A stretch of DNA of 64,000 nt from Deltaproteobacteria bacterium (GCA_030272815.1 JAJSZT010000010.1:1-64000); one strand, 5' to 3'; shown: positions 1 through 9,254, numbered from the stretch's first letter. Notes: generated by a model not told the origin, from the letters alone. A program made the numbers and translations.

Positions 1-1
1 G

Positions 2-2086
2 CTCATGATTGCCAGGGCTGTTACAGGCGAGATTGTGCGGCTTTTATCATCCGGTTATGGCTGTGAACACGATTGTTTTAGAGAAGGCGATATTGCCGTG
101 CTTGTGCGAACAAATGAACAGGCACGGATAATAAAAGAAAGTCTTTCCGCAAGAAGGATACATTCTGTCCTTTATAGTAATGAGAGCATTTTTGAGTCAC
201 AGGAAGCGCTGGAGATAGAAAGAATTCTCTCATCTATTTCACAGCCGGGAAATGACAGATTACTTAGAGCCGCTCTGGTCACGGATATTATGGGTGTTCA
301 CGCTGAAGAACTCGATCCGGAAAATATTGATATTTTCTGGTGGGAGAAACAGATCGGCAAGTTCAATGAATACTTTCAGCGATGGAATAGATCTGGTTTT
401 ATCAGGATGTTTCGCTTGTTTATGGTAAAGGAAAAGGTCAGAACCCGCCTTCTCTCATTTGTGGATGGGCAGAGACGGCTTACAAATGTTCTGCATCTGG
501 CGGAAATACTTCATGGGGAATCCACTGAGAAAGAACCAGGGATGACAGGTCTTTTAAAATGGCTTTCCGAACAGATAAGTTCTGCTTCAAACAGGGTGGA
601 AGAATATCAGCTTCGCCTTGAAAGCGATGAAGATGCTGTAAAGATTGTGACTATTCATAAATGCAAGGGCCTTGAATACCCAATTGTTTTTTGTCCTTTT
701 GTGTGGGGTGGCTCCCTGCCGGCAAAAGGCAAGGAGTTTATCTTTCATGATAAAGATAAAAACAGAACGCCGACATTCGATCTTGACTATGATAGAGATA
801 ACCCGAATATCATCCTTGCTCAAAATGAACTTCTGGCGGAGAATTTAAGGCTGCTTTATGTTGCTTTAACAAGAGCGAAAACCAGATGCTATCTTGCATG
901 GGGCAACATAAAAAATGCTGGCACATCTGCCCTGGCTTATCTTTTTCATTACAAGAACTTTGACGAAAAATTTGATTATCAATATGATATTGTCGGGTCT
1001 TTAAAAGAGAAATTTATGTCCAAAACAGACCATGAAATTTTAAGTGATTTAAAGGAACTTGTAGGGAAATCTGATGGAAGCATTGAGCTTGATCTCATGC
1101 CTTTTAATAATGATAATATAGAGCATCAATTAATAAAAAAGGATGAAGAAGAACTTATATGCCGGAGATTTTCAGGAAAGATAGATACAGCATTTGGGAT
1201 TTCAAGTTTTTCATCGCTTATATCCGGCAAGTTTGCGCCTGAAGAACTTCCTGACCGTGATTCAGCCAGAGTGGATATTGATACTCATGCCGGGCATTTT
1301 ATTCAGAAAGAACTGGCTATTCAAGAACCGTTTGGGAGGGAAGATATATTTTCTTTTCCTAAAGGGGCAAGGGCAGGCATATTTTTCCATGATATTTTTG
1401 AACATCTTGATTTTGCATCAAAAGATCCGGGGCATCAAGAAAAACTGGTAAAAGACAAATTAAAAGAATACGGCTTTGAACAGTCATGGCTGGAGACTGT
1501 TTGCAATATGATAAAAAATGTTCTTTCAGTATCTCTTGAAAGTAAAGGTGAAGAAGTTATTCTCTCTTCTGTTAAATGCGATAAAAGAATAAATGAAATG
1601 GAATTTTATTTTCCCTTAAATCATATTACACCTTTAAAGCTAAAAAAGATTTTCAGCGATAATGCCGGTATTGACATATCCTCCGGCTTTTCAAGGCAGA
1701 TAGAAAAACTTTATTTTTCGCCTTCAGAAGGCTTCATGAAAGGGTATATTGATACGATATTCCAGCATAATGGCAGGTTTTATATTGTTGACTGGAAGTC
1801 AAATTTTCTGGGCACGAGCATTAAAGACTATGCACAGGATTTATTAAGAGAAACTATAAGGTCTAATTATTATAATTTGCAGTATTATATATATACTCTT
1901 GCTCTTCATCAATACTTGAGATGGCGGATGCCGAATTACAGATATGAAAATGATTTCGGCGGTGTATTTTATGTGTTTATAAGAGGGGTGGACAGCAATT
2001 CAGGGCCGGAATTTGGTATTTTTAATGATGTGCCGGAAAGCAGATTTATTGAGAAGCTTGGGAAGTCGCTTATTCCGAACTTTTAA
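2..2086 (+). CDS. recB: RecB-like exodeoxyribonuclease V beta subunit, 3' part
   Basis: This is the C-terminal part (about 694 residues) of an UvrD/AddA-type helicase-nuclease; the gene enters from outside the window. The first visible Met at base 5 is internal, because the frame is open to the window edge. It carries the helicase C-terminal domain, with VKIVTIHKCKGLEYP near residue 215 (motif V region) and ENLRLLYVALTRAK near residue 280 (motif VI). A PD-(D/E)XK nuclease domain follows: GIFFHDIFEH near 460, then GYID and IVDWKSN, giving Asp583, Asp596 and Lys598 (numbered from base 5), the RecB catalytic triad. It would unwind and degrade DNA ends and load RecA together with RecC and RecD. 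recD follows on the same strand, 265 bases downstream, with a repeat element between them. recC is not in the window and is presumably upstream. Confidence 0.9.
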   Translation, partial: LMIARAVTGEIVRLLSSGYGCEHDCFREGDIAVLVRTNEQARIIKESLSARRIHSVLYSNESIFESQEALEIERILSSISQPGNDRLLRAALVTDIMGVHAEELDPENIDIFWWEKQIGKFNEYFQRWNRSGFIRMFRLFMVKEKVRTRLLSFVDGQRRLTNVLHLAEILHGESTEKEPGMTGLLKWLSEQISSASNRVEEYQLRLESDEDAVKIVTIHKCKGLEYPIVFCPFVWGGSLPAKGKEFIFHDKDKNRTPTFDLDYDRDNPNIILAQNELLAENLRLLYVALTRAKTRCYLAWGNIKNAGTSALAYLFHYKNFDEKFDYQYDIVGSLKEKFMSKTDHEILSDLKELVGKSDGSIELDLMPFNNDNIEHQLIKKDEEELICRRFSGKIDTAFGISSFSSLISGKFAPEELPDRDSARVDIDTHAGHFIQKELAIQEPFGREDIFSFPKGARAGIFFHDIFEHLDFASKDPGHQEKLVKDKLKEYGFEQSWLETVCNMIKNVLSVSLESKGEEVILSSVKCDKRINEMEFYFPLNHITPLKLKKIFSDNAGIDISSGFSRQIEKLYFSPSEGFMKGYIDTIFQHNGRFYIVDWKSNFLGTSIKDYAQDLLRETIRSNYYNLQYYIYTLALHQYLRWRMPNYRYENDFGGVFYVFIRGVDSNSGPEFGIFNDVPESRFIEKLGKSLIPNF

Positions 2087-2100
2087 ATTTGTAATAGTTC

Positions 2101-2328
2101 ACCGCAGAGGCGCAGAGAACGCAGAGTTTATCTTTATTTTGCTTTCCGCTGAGAGGGCGGAAAGCAAAAAGAATCAGCCCCTCCGGGGCATTTGGCGACA
2201 ACTCGTAATGGTAAAAGTGTATTATAGTTAAACTATTACGCAGCAAAGCTGCTGAGTAGTTTCCTTTGCCGTCCTCTCAACGGGAAAGGAAAAATCATCT
2301 TACTCTGCGTCCTCTGCGCCTCTGCGGT
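2101..2328. repeat. MITE-like element with CCGCAGAG terminal inverted repeats (copy 1)
   Basis: The 27-base ends at 2101-2127 and 2302-2328 are inverted copies with one mismatch (accgcagaggcgcagag... against ...ctctgcgcctctgcggt). Inside are two more stems: gctttccgc/gcggaaagc near 2140-2165 and a ttcctttgcc/gggaaaggaa pair near 2261-2290. No gene is seen within. It fills the recB-recD gap and could form a large hairpin in the transcript. A degraded relative lies at 59741-59957. Confidence 0.75.
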
Positions 2329-2351
2329 AACTCATTATAATTTTATCACTT

Positions 2352-4232
2352 ATGGCTGAACGTTTACCAAATTTCATTATGGATAAAAATAATTTATTGA
2401 GATTACATCAAGCCGGCATACTAACCGATATAGACGTCCATTTCGCGGGGTTTATGGCGAACCTTGCGGACAGCAAATATCAGGAAATTTCTCTTGGGGC
2501 AGCTCTTGTAAGCAATGTTACAGGCAAGGGGGATGTGTGTCTTGACCTTGCATCATTTGCAGGGAAAACGCTGCTTAAAAAAGATGATGGAGTGGATGCT
2601 GTTATTTGCCCGGGGCTTTCTGTTTGGGTGGACAATTTGATGTCAACCGGGATTGTCGGAAGACCTGGAGATCTTTGCCCTCTTATACTTGATGAGGAAA
2701 ACAGGCTTTATCTTTATCGCTACTGGGAGTATGAAAAAAAACTTTCTGATTCTATAAAGGAACGCACCAAAGAAGATATTAGCGGCTTAAATTTATCGCT
2801 TATAAAAGACAGCATAATGAGGCTTTTCCCTGAAAGAATGGATAGCGATATTAACTGGCAAAAGGTTGGTGCCATAACTTCGGCTTTTAAGAACTTCTGC
2901 GTTATTTCCGGCGGGCCGGGAACAGGCAAAACCACAACTGTTGCAAAGATCCTGGCGCTTTTATTAGAGCAGGCAGGTAAAGAAGAAAACCTTAGAATTT
3001 TTCTTGCTGCTCCAACAGGAAAAGCTGCGGCAAGGTTAAGTGAGTCCATCAGAAACATTAAAAAAAAGCTTGATTGCAAAGATTCTATCAAAGCAGCCAT
3101 ACCAGAGGAAACTTTTACAATTCACAGAATGTTGAAAACTATTATTGGTTCTCCTTTTTTTCGTCATAATTCTCAAAATCCTCTTTCTGCCGATATTGTT
3201 GTAGTAGATGAAGCCTCGATGGTTGACCTGCCTTTAATGTCAAAACTCATACAGGCAGTTCCGGTTGATGCAAGGCTCATACTAATAGGAGACAGCGATC
3301 AACTGGCATCGGTGGATCCCGGTTCAGTACTTGGCGACATTTGCGGCAACAGCCATGTTCGCGGATTTACAGCAGATTTTATTAATAAAGTTGAAGAATT
3401 AACAGATGAAAAATTTACGGATTCTATCAAAGAATATAAAGACATAAAGGTTTTACATGACTGCATTGTTCTTTTGAAAAAAAATTATAGATTTGCTGAT
3501 GGCAGCGGAATCGGCGGATTAAGTCATGCTGTTAAGCTCGGAGACATTGATAAAGCTTTATCCCTGCTGAAAAATGAGGACGACAGAACTATAATATTTG
3601 AAGAAATACTGTCGGCTGATAATTTCAAACAAATTCTAACGGATAAAGTTGTTGAGTTCTATTCAGAATATCTCAAAACAGATGATCCTGGCAGAGCTCT
3701 CGAACTTTTTAATCGATTTAAAATATTGTGCGCTGTAAAAATAGGGCAATTCGGGGTCTATGCAGTAAATGCAATTATCGAACAGATATTGAGCCGTGCA
3801 AATCTAATACAGACTGAAAATTTATGGTATAGAGGCAGACCGGTTCTCATAACCAGCAACGACTATAAACTCGGCCTTTTTAACGGAGATATTGGCATAA
3901 CCATGCCAATTCCAGGCTCTGACAGCAATGATATGCATGTATTTTTCCTTGGAACTTCCGGAGAATTGAGACGATTTCTGCCTTACAGATTACCCCGGCA
4001 TGAGACGGTTTATGCGATGACTGTTCACAAGAGCCAGGGATCTGAGTTTGAAAACGTTTATCTTATTTTGCCGGATAAAGATTATTCTGTACTTTCAAGA
4101 GAACTTATTTATACAGCTATTACAAGGGCCAGCCAGAGTGTAACAATATTGGGGAAAGAAGAAGTCTTAAAAACTTCGATATCCAGGGTAATTGAGCGCA
4201 AGTCCGGTCTTCATGATTCTCTTTGGGGATAA
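2352..4232 (+). CDS. recD: RecD-like exodeoxyribonuclease V alpha subunit
   Basis: A 626-residue superfamily 1 helicase, the normal length for RecD. Walker A is VISGGPGTGKTTTV at residues 184-197. The Walker B/DEAD-box equivalent is IVVVDEASMVDLPLM near residue 280. The UvrD-like C-terminal motif YAMTVHKSQGSEFENVYLI and the final helicase motif LIYTAITRAS are near residues 555-600. The N-terminal part matches the RecBC-binding region of RecD. It supplies the 5'-3' motor of the RecBCD recombination/repair enzyme. It follows recB on the same strand. No clear ribosome-binding site precedes the ATG at 2352, and an ATG at 2382 is an alternative start. The 5' region is occupied by a palindromic repeat, so translation may depend on transcript folding. 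Confidence 0.92.
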   Translation: MAERLPNFIMDKNNLLRLHQAGILTDIDVHFAGFMANLADSKYQEISLGAALVSNVTGKGDVCLDLASFAGKTLLKKDDGVDAVICPGLSVWVDNLMSTGIVGRPGDLCPLILDEENRLYLYRYWEYEKKLSDSIKERTKEDISGLNLSLIKDSIMRLFPERMDSDINWQKVGAITSAFKNFCVISGGPGTGKTTTVAKILALLLEQAGKEENLRIFLAAPTGKAAARLSESIRNIKKKLDCKDSIKAAIPEETFTIHRMLKTIIGSPFFRHNSQNPLSADIVVVDEASMVDLPLMSKLIQAVPVDARLILIGDSDQLASVDPGSVLGDICGNSHVRGFTADFINKVEELTDEKFTDSIKEYKDIKVLHDCIVLLKKNYRFADGSGIGGLSHAVKLGDIDKALSLLKNEDDRTIIFEEILSADNFKQILTDKVVEFYSEYLKTDDPGRALELFNRFKILCAVKIGQFGVYAVNAIIEQILSRANLIQTENLWYRGRPVLITSNDYKLGLFNGDIGITMPIPGSDSNDMHVFFLGTSGELRRFLPYRLPRHETVYAMTVHKSQGSEFENVYLILPDKDYSVLSRELIYTAITRASQSVTILGKEEVLKTSISRVIERKSGLHDSLWG

Positions 4233-4238
4233 AGGTCA

Positions 4239-4427
4239 TTATTTTCGTTTAATAATTTTATAAACTCTTTGAAATCTTTGCTCAGCATTGTATTTCCAAT
4301 TATTGAATTCTTGACGAATTTGTTCTAACGCATCGATTCGTTTCTCATATGATTTCGATTGCCAGAAAGAAAAATCATTAGGTTGTTCATCAATTTTATA
4401 TTTATTGACTACTTTAATTAAGCTCAT
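4239..4427 (-). CDS. Small TA-like protein of unknown function
   Basis: A 62-residue protein starting MSLIKVVNKYKIDE. I chose the ATG at 4425-4427 because AGGAAA lies just upstream; the frame also extends 14 codons further, to 4469. The core DFSFWQSKSYEKRIDALEQIR and the end RFQRVYKIIKRK recall small proteins often found next to nucleotidyltransferase-type toxins. That resemblance comes from memory and is weak. No nucleotidyltransferase gene is adjacent here. Its stop lies 6 bases from the end of the convergent recD gene. Upstream on the same strand is the broken hicB, so this corner holds leftovers of toxin-antitoxin modules. Function is not established. Confidence 0.55.
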   Translation of the reverse strand: MSLIKVVNKYKIDEQPNDFSFWQSKSYEKRIDALEQIRQEFNNWKYNAEQRFQRVYKIIKRK

Positions 4428-4486
4428 GATATTTCCTGTTGTTTGATTTTTAAGGTCAGAAGGCGGCACGAAAGCACCAACTGTAC

Positions 4487-4807
4487 ATGCCTTTCTGATA
4501 ATAGATGAACAATATAGCTATTTAATGAGACTCACTCTTTCAGTGCTTCTTGACTTAAAGTTTCATGTAAACTTTTAGGCAATCGTAGACGGGTTTGACC
4601 ACTAAACGGCTTGAGTATTTCCGGCTCGGGAATTGGGCAACCATCTTCTTCATATACTTTCAGAAAACCTTCTACGGCAATTTTTGCTTCTTCTACGGCT
4701 TCTTCAGGAGTATCTCCGAAGGCAGAAAGTCCTGGAAATTCTGATACTGTAGCAACATAACAATTGTCTTCGTCACTCCATGCGAGGTTGATAGAATATT
4801 TGAACAT
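4487..4807 (-). pseudogene. hicB: hicB-type antitoxin interrupted by an in-frame stop
   Basis: The open part (4532-4807, ATG at 4805-4807) gives 91 residues starting MFKYSINLAWSDEDNCYV, with YVATVSEFPGLSAFGDTPEEAVEEA, the HicB N-terminal fold. A ribbon-helix-helix segment begins with TRLRLPKSLHETLSQEALKE. A TGA then occurs at 4532-4534. The same frame continues with VSLNSYIVHLLSERH down to 4487, which is the expected rest of the DNA-binding domain, so the stop most simply replaces a conserved Gly codon (GGA to TGA). A longer 123-residue reading from 4903 overlaps pgi and is unlikely. No hicA toxin gene lies beside it. The gene lies 14 bases after pgi on the same strand. Intact HicB would neutralise HicA mRNA interferase and repress its operon; this copy is probably dead or a truncated orphan. 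Confidence 0.75.
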
Positions 4808-4820
4808 AATTAGCCTTCCA

Positions 4821-6461
4821 TTATAACTTGCCTGAAAACATTGTATCAAGGTAGAATTTTGTGATGTTATCCATGTGTTCAAACTGGTGATCTTTTTGTT
4901 CATTTTTTAATGCTATTTCATTTCTGATGCCGGAAGCTATTGTTTTCCCCAGCTCCACACCGAACTGGTCAAAGGGATTTGTGCCCCATATAAAAGCCTC
5001 AAAAACAGTTTTTGCCTCATAAAACGACAAAAGACGGCCAACACTTTCAGGTGAAAGATCGTTTATAATTATGGTGGAAGATGGCCGGTTGCCTGAAAAG
5101 TATTTTGCTTTATTCTTATCTTCTTTCCCTAAAGCAAGCGCTGTCGGCTGTGAGATCAGATTTGCCCATAACTCCTGATGATTTGTAACGCGTTTTGATT
5201 TGTAATCATACTGATTATACTGAGGTTTGATCACTCCTATAAACTCAATGGGAAAGGGACGTCCCTGATGCGCCAGTTGAAAAAAAGAATGCTGTGCATT
5301 TGTGCCGGGCTCACCAAAAATAATAGGCCCTGCTGGTTCACCCAGGGGATGTCCTTCCTGTGTTACTGATTTGCCGTTGCTTTCCATACTGAGCTGTTGA
5401 ATATGGGGTGCCAGCTTTTGCAGCGGAGATGCATAGGGAATTATTGCCTGAGTTTGATATCCCAGAAAATTATTGTTCCATATTGAAACAAGAGCAGCAA
5501 TTAGAGGGATATTTTTTTCGCATGGAGAATTCTTTGCGTGAATATCCATCTCTTCTGCGCCTTTTAAAAATTGCTCAAACTTATCATAACCAAAGTACAG
5601 ACTGAGTGGTACACCGCCAACCGCAGAAGTGACACTGTATCTGCCTCCTATAAAATCGAACATGTGAAATGAAGATAAAACAGGATTTGCTGGATCATCT
5701 CCGGGGCTTCCTTTGCTGGTAACGGTTGCAAGGTGCTTAGAAGGATCAAGCCCTTTTTCTTTCATAAATGAAATGGCGAGATTTGTATTGGCAATAGTTT
5801 CGGCGGTTGTATAGCTTTTTGAAACAACTATCCACGAGGTAGATTCCGGCTCTATCCTGGATACTATATTTCCAAAATTGTGGATATCTACATTTGATAG
5901 AAAATGTATTTCAATATCTTTATCCGCAAAGGCTTCCAAAGCACGTGCAACAAACTCTGTTCCCAGATAAGACCCCCCGATTCCTATTACAACAACATGT
6001 TTAAAAGGTTTTCCGGTTGATCCGGTTATTTTTCCATTATGAACTTTTGAAGCAAATTTTCTGATATTCTCTCTTGTTTTTATTATCTCGGGCATTACAT
6101 CTTTTTTATCTATAAAAATAGAATTGCCTGAGAAATTTCTTGAAGCAGTGTGAAGAGCGGCTCTGTTTTGAGAAATATTTATCTTTTCGCCATTCATCAT
6201 TGAAATAAACTGCTCTTTTAGTTTTCTTGCTTCTGCCAGTTCAAAAAGTAGAGACATGGCCTTTTCATCTACTCTCTGACGCGAAAAATCGTAGAGAAAA
6301 CCATTGCATTTTAAAGAGAATTTTTCGAGCCTGCTGTTTTCTTTGATGAGATATTTTAAATGCCTGTCAGGCCGGCTAAAGTTTTCAGCATGTTGCTTCA
6401 GACTCTTCCATGCGGGAATGCTGTTTAGATTTTGAGGTGTCTGACTTGATGAAAATTTCAT
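4821..6461 (-). CDS. pgi: Glucose-6-phosphate isomerase
   Basis: A 546-residue protein of normal PGI length. It shows VVVIGIGGSYLGTEFVARAL (sugar-phosphate-binding loop), FDFIGGRYSVTSAVGG (first PGI signature), GEPGTNAQHSFFQLAHQG (catalytic Glu and His region) and, near the C-terminus, NPFDQFGVELGK (second signature). It interconverts glucose-6-phosphate and fructose-6-phosphate in the cytoplasm for glycolysis or gluconeogenesis. The ATG at 6459-6461 is taken as the start; the upstream site is weak. It stands alone on the minus strand, with only the hicB relic behind it. Flanking DNA upstream is repeat-rich and carries no other metabolic gene. Confidence 0.95.
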   Translation of the reverse strand: MKFSSSQTPQNLNSIPAWKSLKQHAENFSRPDRHLKYLIKENSRLEKFSLKCNGFLYDFSRQRVDEKAMSLLFELAEARKLKEQFISMMNGEKINISQNRAALHTASRNFSGNSIFIDKKDVMPEIIKTRENIRKFASKVHNGKITGSTGKPFKHVVVIGIGGSYLGTEFVARALEAFADKDIEIHFLSNVDIHNFGNIVSRIEPESTSWIVVSKSYTTAETIANTNLAISFMKEKGLDPSKHLATVTSKGSPGDDPANPVLSSFHMFDFIGGRYSVTSAVGGVPLSLYFGYDKFEQFLKGAEEMDIHAKNSPCEKNIPLIAALVSIWNNNFLGYQTQAIIPYASPLQKLAPHIQQLSMESNGKSVTQEGHPLGEPAGPIIFGEPGTNAQHSFFQLAHQGRPFPIEFIGVIKPQYNQYDYKSKRVTNHQELWANLISQPTALALGKEDKNKAKYFSGNRPSSTIIINDLSPESVGRLLSFYEAKTVFEAFIWGTNPFDQFGVELGKTIASGIRNEIALKNEQKDHQFEHMDNITKFYLDTMFSGKL

Positions 6462-6737
6462 AATGTCTTTAAAAGGTCTCTTAACGGCATGATGCTGATA
6501 ATGATTATCAAATGCTTTTTGTGCAAGACCTTACTCCAGATAAAATTGTTTGTATTTTATCCAGGGCACGGCAATCATCAATACATTTAGGGAAATTTTT
6601 CCTTTTGTTACATTCTTTACACGGGCTTTTTATTAAATAACCTACTTCAAAGTCGAACTTATATATGTAAACAGTTTTATTACCCATATGTATCTAATTT
6701 TCCAATCTTTGTAACAATTTAGGTCTTTCAAAGAGAC
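6462..6737. other. Intergenic region upstream of pgi
   Basis: AT-rich DNA with no coding potential that I can support on either strand. It must contain the pgi promoter (minus strand), but no convincing -35/-10 pair stands out. Confidence 0.4.
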
Positions 6738-7038
6738 TTTTTTGACAGGATTAACAGGATATTCAGGATTAAAATATCAAAACTCATCCTGTAAATCCTC
6801 ATCAAAATCCCTTACCTTATACCTTATACCTTACGTTACGTTTGATTTCAACTTTCTGTTCACCGACTTTAATTCTAAAATTATCTTGTCCTTTACTATG
6901 ATATCAGCGAGAAATTCTCCAACGACTTCATTTCTCAGGATACGATTTTTTGTGATTTTCCGGACAGCTAAAATGAGACTTAACCTTGTTTACTTGAAAC
7001 AAAATCTTGTTTATCCTGTTATCCTGTCAGATTTTTTT
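6738..7038. repeat. GACAGGAT-type repeat element, copy 1
   Basis: The ends are inverted relatives: tttttgacaggattaacagg at 6738 onward and cctgttatcctgtcag near 7017-7032. The interior holds a dead GxxExxY gene. The left 75 or so bases recur, inverted and nearly identical, at 56063-56145, including the stretch aactcatcctgtaaatcctc. A third related pair brackets 7194-7521. Confidence 0.7.
6831..6966 (-). pseudogene. Remnant of a GxxExxY-family gene
   Basis: Reading the minus strand from 6966 to the TAA at 6831-6833 gives VRKITKNRILRN, then VVGEFLADIIVKDKIILELK and SVNRKLKSNVT. This contains the GEFLAD...KIILELK core of GxxExxY proteins (normally about 120-130 residues). The N-terminal half is missing and the C-terminal part runs out early. 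The remnant is bracketed by inverted GACAGGAT repeats. GxxExxY proteins are compact, sporadically distributed and of unknown function. Confidence 0.7.
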
Positions 7039-7193
7039 CAAAGGGCTAATGTATTACAAATCTTTTAATCCTTGAGCATGTTTCGGCCAGAGGTGAAGTT
7101 GCAATGTTATAATTTATGTTTATCATAACATTTTAACTATAAAAAGGTAAAGCCATAAATAAAACGCAGCTAAATAGAAATGATAAATATTTC

Positions 7194-7521
7194 AGACAGG
7201 ATTACAGGATTGACTTGATTTTAAAAAAAAGAGTTAAAGCATATCCTGTATATCATAAATTCGTATCCTGAAAATGGCTTTTCATTTCAAACCAGTTCCA
7301 AATCTATAAACAGCCAAATGAGTATTGAATGTATAATAGCAAAGATTACAAATCTTGGTACCGAACTATTATTAAATCCAAAAAATAATCTTGATAAAGT
7401 GCTTTTCTAAAGCCTGATCGAATCGGCATGTAATTATATGTTTTTACAGGATTTGGGTCCCGCGTTCCGCGGGATTGATTAACAGGAAATAAAAAATCTT
7501 GTTTATCCTGTTATCCTGTCT
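7194..7521. repeat. GACAGGAT-type repeat element, copy 2 (no gene)
   Basis: Left end agacaggattacaggattg at about 7194-7212 and right end tttatcctgttatcctgtct at 7502-7521 are inverted relatives, 328 bases overall. The interior is AT-rich with no gene. It also has a short GC hairpin, tcccgc/gcggga, at about 7457-7473. It lies directly upstream of the DUF2760 gene. Confidence 0.6.
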
Positions 7522-7585
7522 AAAAATATGATTCGTTTGGGAGAGGAGAGTATATGCAGCTAAAACAATTAAGGAGATAAAAAAG

Positions 7586-8314
7586 ATGGATATAATAAAA
7601 GCGTATTCTTTTCGTTCATTTGTAATAATAATGTTTTTTATGGCTTTTATATGCCTGCTGGTTGATTCGACTTTTTATGTTATATCAAATGCTGAAGTAG
7701 TTTTATCCGGGCATAAAAATTTAATTGATTTGGTTGTTATGCTGGAAGAAAAATTTAGATTATATTATGTGCCGATATCGGCAGGGATATTCACTTTGAT
7801 TGGTCTCCTGCTCTGGGTTTGCATGAGGTTTTTATTTGTAAATTTGTTAAAAACATCTGATAAAGCAATCGTAGATAAAAAAGATGATACAAAAGTTAAA
7901 GGTTCTTTAGACAAGAAAGAAAAGAAAAATAATGACAGGCGATTGTTTTTACATTTGCTTTCTGTGTTTCAACGAGAAGGGCGTCTAATGGATTTTTTCT
8001 CCGAAGATCTTAATCATTATGAAGATTCACAGATAGGCGCTGCTGTTCGAAGTATTCACGAAAGCTGTAAGAAAGTTGTTGATAGAGCCATATCTCCGGA
8101 AAGTGTAATTGGCGAAAAGGAAGGCGATCAGATAACAATTCAGCAGGATTTTGATCCAACTGCTATAAAGTTAACAGGCAATGTTACGGGTGAGCCGCCC
8201 TTTAAAGGCATAGTTCGCCATAGAGGCTGGAAGGCTAAGAGATTAGAAATGCCAACTTTGTCGAGCAGTCTGGAGCCTGGTATAATTGCTCCTGCAGAAG
8301 TCGAAATAGTATAA
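7586..8314 (+). CDS. DUF2760 membrane protein
   Basis: A 242-residue protein with two hydrophobic segments (about residues 8-33 and 71-95), a Lys-rich linker, and a C-terminal DUF2760 domain. The family signature is LLSVFQREGRLMDFFSEDL, SQIGAAVRSIHESCKK, FDPTAIKLTGNVTGEPPF and GIVRHRGWKAKRLEMP, ending near IAPAEVEIV. The ATG at 7586 follows AAGGAG at 7571-7576. From recalled family context, DUF2760 genes sit directly ahead of tandem Hsp70-like genes of the kind found here at 49.4-54.1 kb. In this genome 41 kb of GC-rich DNA lies between them. Function is unknown; it probably works at the inner membrane with the Hsp70 partners. Confidence 0.8.
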   Translation: MDIIKAYSFRSFVIIMFFMAFICLLVDSTFYVISNAEVVLSGHKNLIDLVVMLEEKFRLYYVPISAGIFTLIGLLLWVCMRFLFVNLLKTSDKAIVDKKDDTKVKGSLDKKEKKNNDRRLFLHLLSVFQREGRLMDFFSEDLNHYEDSQIGAAVRSIHESCKKVVDRAISPESVIGEKEGDQITIQQDFDPTAIKLTGNVTGEPPFKGIVRHRGWKAKRLEMPTLSSSLEPGIIAPAEVEIV

Positions 8315-9154
8315 CAGCTCGGTCGCTTTATCTTCAACCCGCCTTTAATCGATCCCCTTTCGCAATATCCTCAAAATACTCGCTATTCTTCAGAACTGCT
8401 CTAAATTTCACTGGTGCTTTGGATGGAGTTATTTGAACATCCTGGCTGGTAAATTTCCCATTCTAACAAGAGAGGATTTGAGGAATTAACCGCACAGGTA
8501 CAACTTTAGTGGAGCAGCGTTTTTTAAGAAAAGTCAGGTAATTCAACAGGATAAGAATTTCCATTGTTAAGCACGAAAGACCCTGAAAATCGACAGACTG
8601 ATTATGTAAAAAATTATACAATGTGAAATATTTTATCCATAAATTAGGAACTATTTTTCATAATTATCTATATGGTCAATAGACCATAATTGCTAACTAT
8701 CTGAATTGATTTCCAAGGGGCAGGGTATAAACCTTCACCTTTAGGTGGAAATGTCTTTAGCATATTTTAAATTAAAATAGTTGTCCGAAGGACACCTTTG
8801 TGGCTTTAGCCTAAACTGATTGCTTTCAAGCTATTAACAAACTACCGGCTTTAGCCGGTAAGTAATTGACTACTATTGGCTGGATGGTAAAATTGGGCAT
8901 GATTTTTGCAAATTTATGAAAGTAGAAATTTTTTTGTCAATTTTTCGCCCGATAATTGTCGGACAATTTCAATACAATCGGATCAGATGAAAATGGCTGG
9001 GAATTAGGTCGGTGATGAAAAAGTATTGACGAATAATTCACAATGTGTCAACTAAAAAACTAATGAGGAAATTATTTCGTCCTCGTTCCTTATTAAAAAT
9101 AGACATCTTGGATTTTTTCTAAGAAACCACATCAATAAGTAAGCCTTTTTGCAG
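8315..9154. other. Long intergenic region before the giant gene
   Basis: No intact gene is seen. On the minus strand about 8330-8475 reads as a short protein-like stretch containing KAPVKFRAVLKNSEYFEDI, with no start and no family that I recognise; it may be a gene remnant. A cluster of perfect small palindromes follows at 8736-8859. TTGACG at 9026-9031 could be a -35 box, but its -10 partner is poor. Confidence 0.4.
8736..8859. repeat. Cluster of short palindromes
   Basis: Three perfect hairpins lie within 125 bases: cacct/aggtg (8736-8747), gtcc/ggac (8783-8793) and accggc/gccggt (8844-8859), with a ggctttagcc-like stretch between. This arrangement resembles REP or transposon-end hairpins rather than a gene. 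Confidence 0.5.
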
Positions 9155-9254
9155 TTTTTGACAAAGCCAAACCTGCTGTAAGGCAGGGACGGAAAACTAC
9201 GGGTCCGATTTGTTTGTATTGTATAATGCGGAGAGCCGGGTTGCCTTGGAACAA
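9155..9254 (+). promoter_or_regulatory. GEMM-type cyclic-dinucleotide riboswitch (variant)
   Basis: The leader contains the ordered GEMM-I landmarks: gacaaagccaaacc (9160-9173), hairpin ctgc...gcag, gggacggaaaactacgggtc (9186-9205), a second stem, and agccgggttgccttgg (9234-9249). P1 can form from caaagc with gccttg. Deviations from the usual core are visible: the base before CAAACC is C rather than G, and GACGCAAAGC reads GACGGAAAAC. It therefore looks like a variant or weakened aptamer, and whether it binds c-di-GMP or cGAMP cannot be told by eye. It lies about 115 bases ahead of the giant LEPR-XLL gene and overlaps a terminator, so it probably controls the whole island operon. Confidence 0.75.

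Noticed and set aside
4532-4534. TGA in hicB as a selenocysteine codon
   Set aside because: Sec is common in this bacterial group, but the position normally holds Gly in a DNA-binding turn. A Gly-to-stop base change is simpler, and no SECIS-like stem was evident.
6742-7068. 108-codon plus-strand ORF in the repeat region
   Set aside because: It runs through the repeat ends and antisense to the GxxExxY remnant, with no ribosome-binding site.
9222-9227. Perfect TATAAT as a promoter for the giant gene
   Set aside because: It lies in the loop region of the riboswitch and has no -35 box at the right distance. Transcription must start upstream for the aptamer to work.
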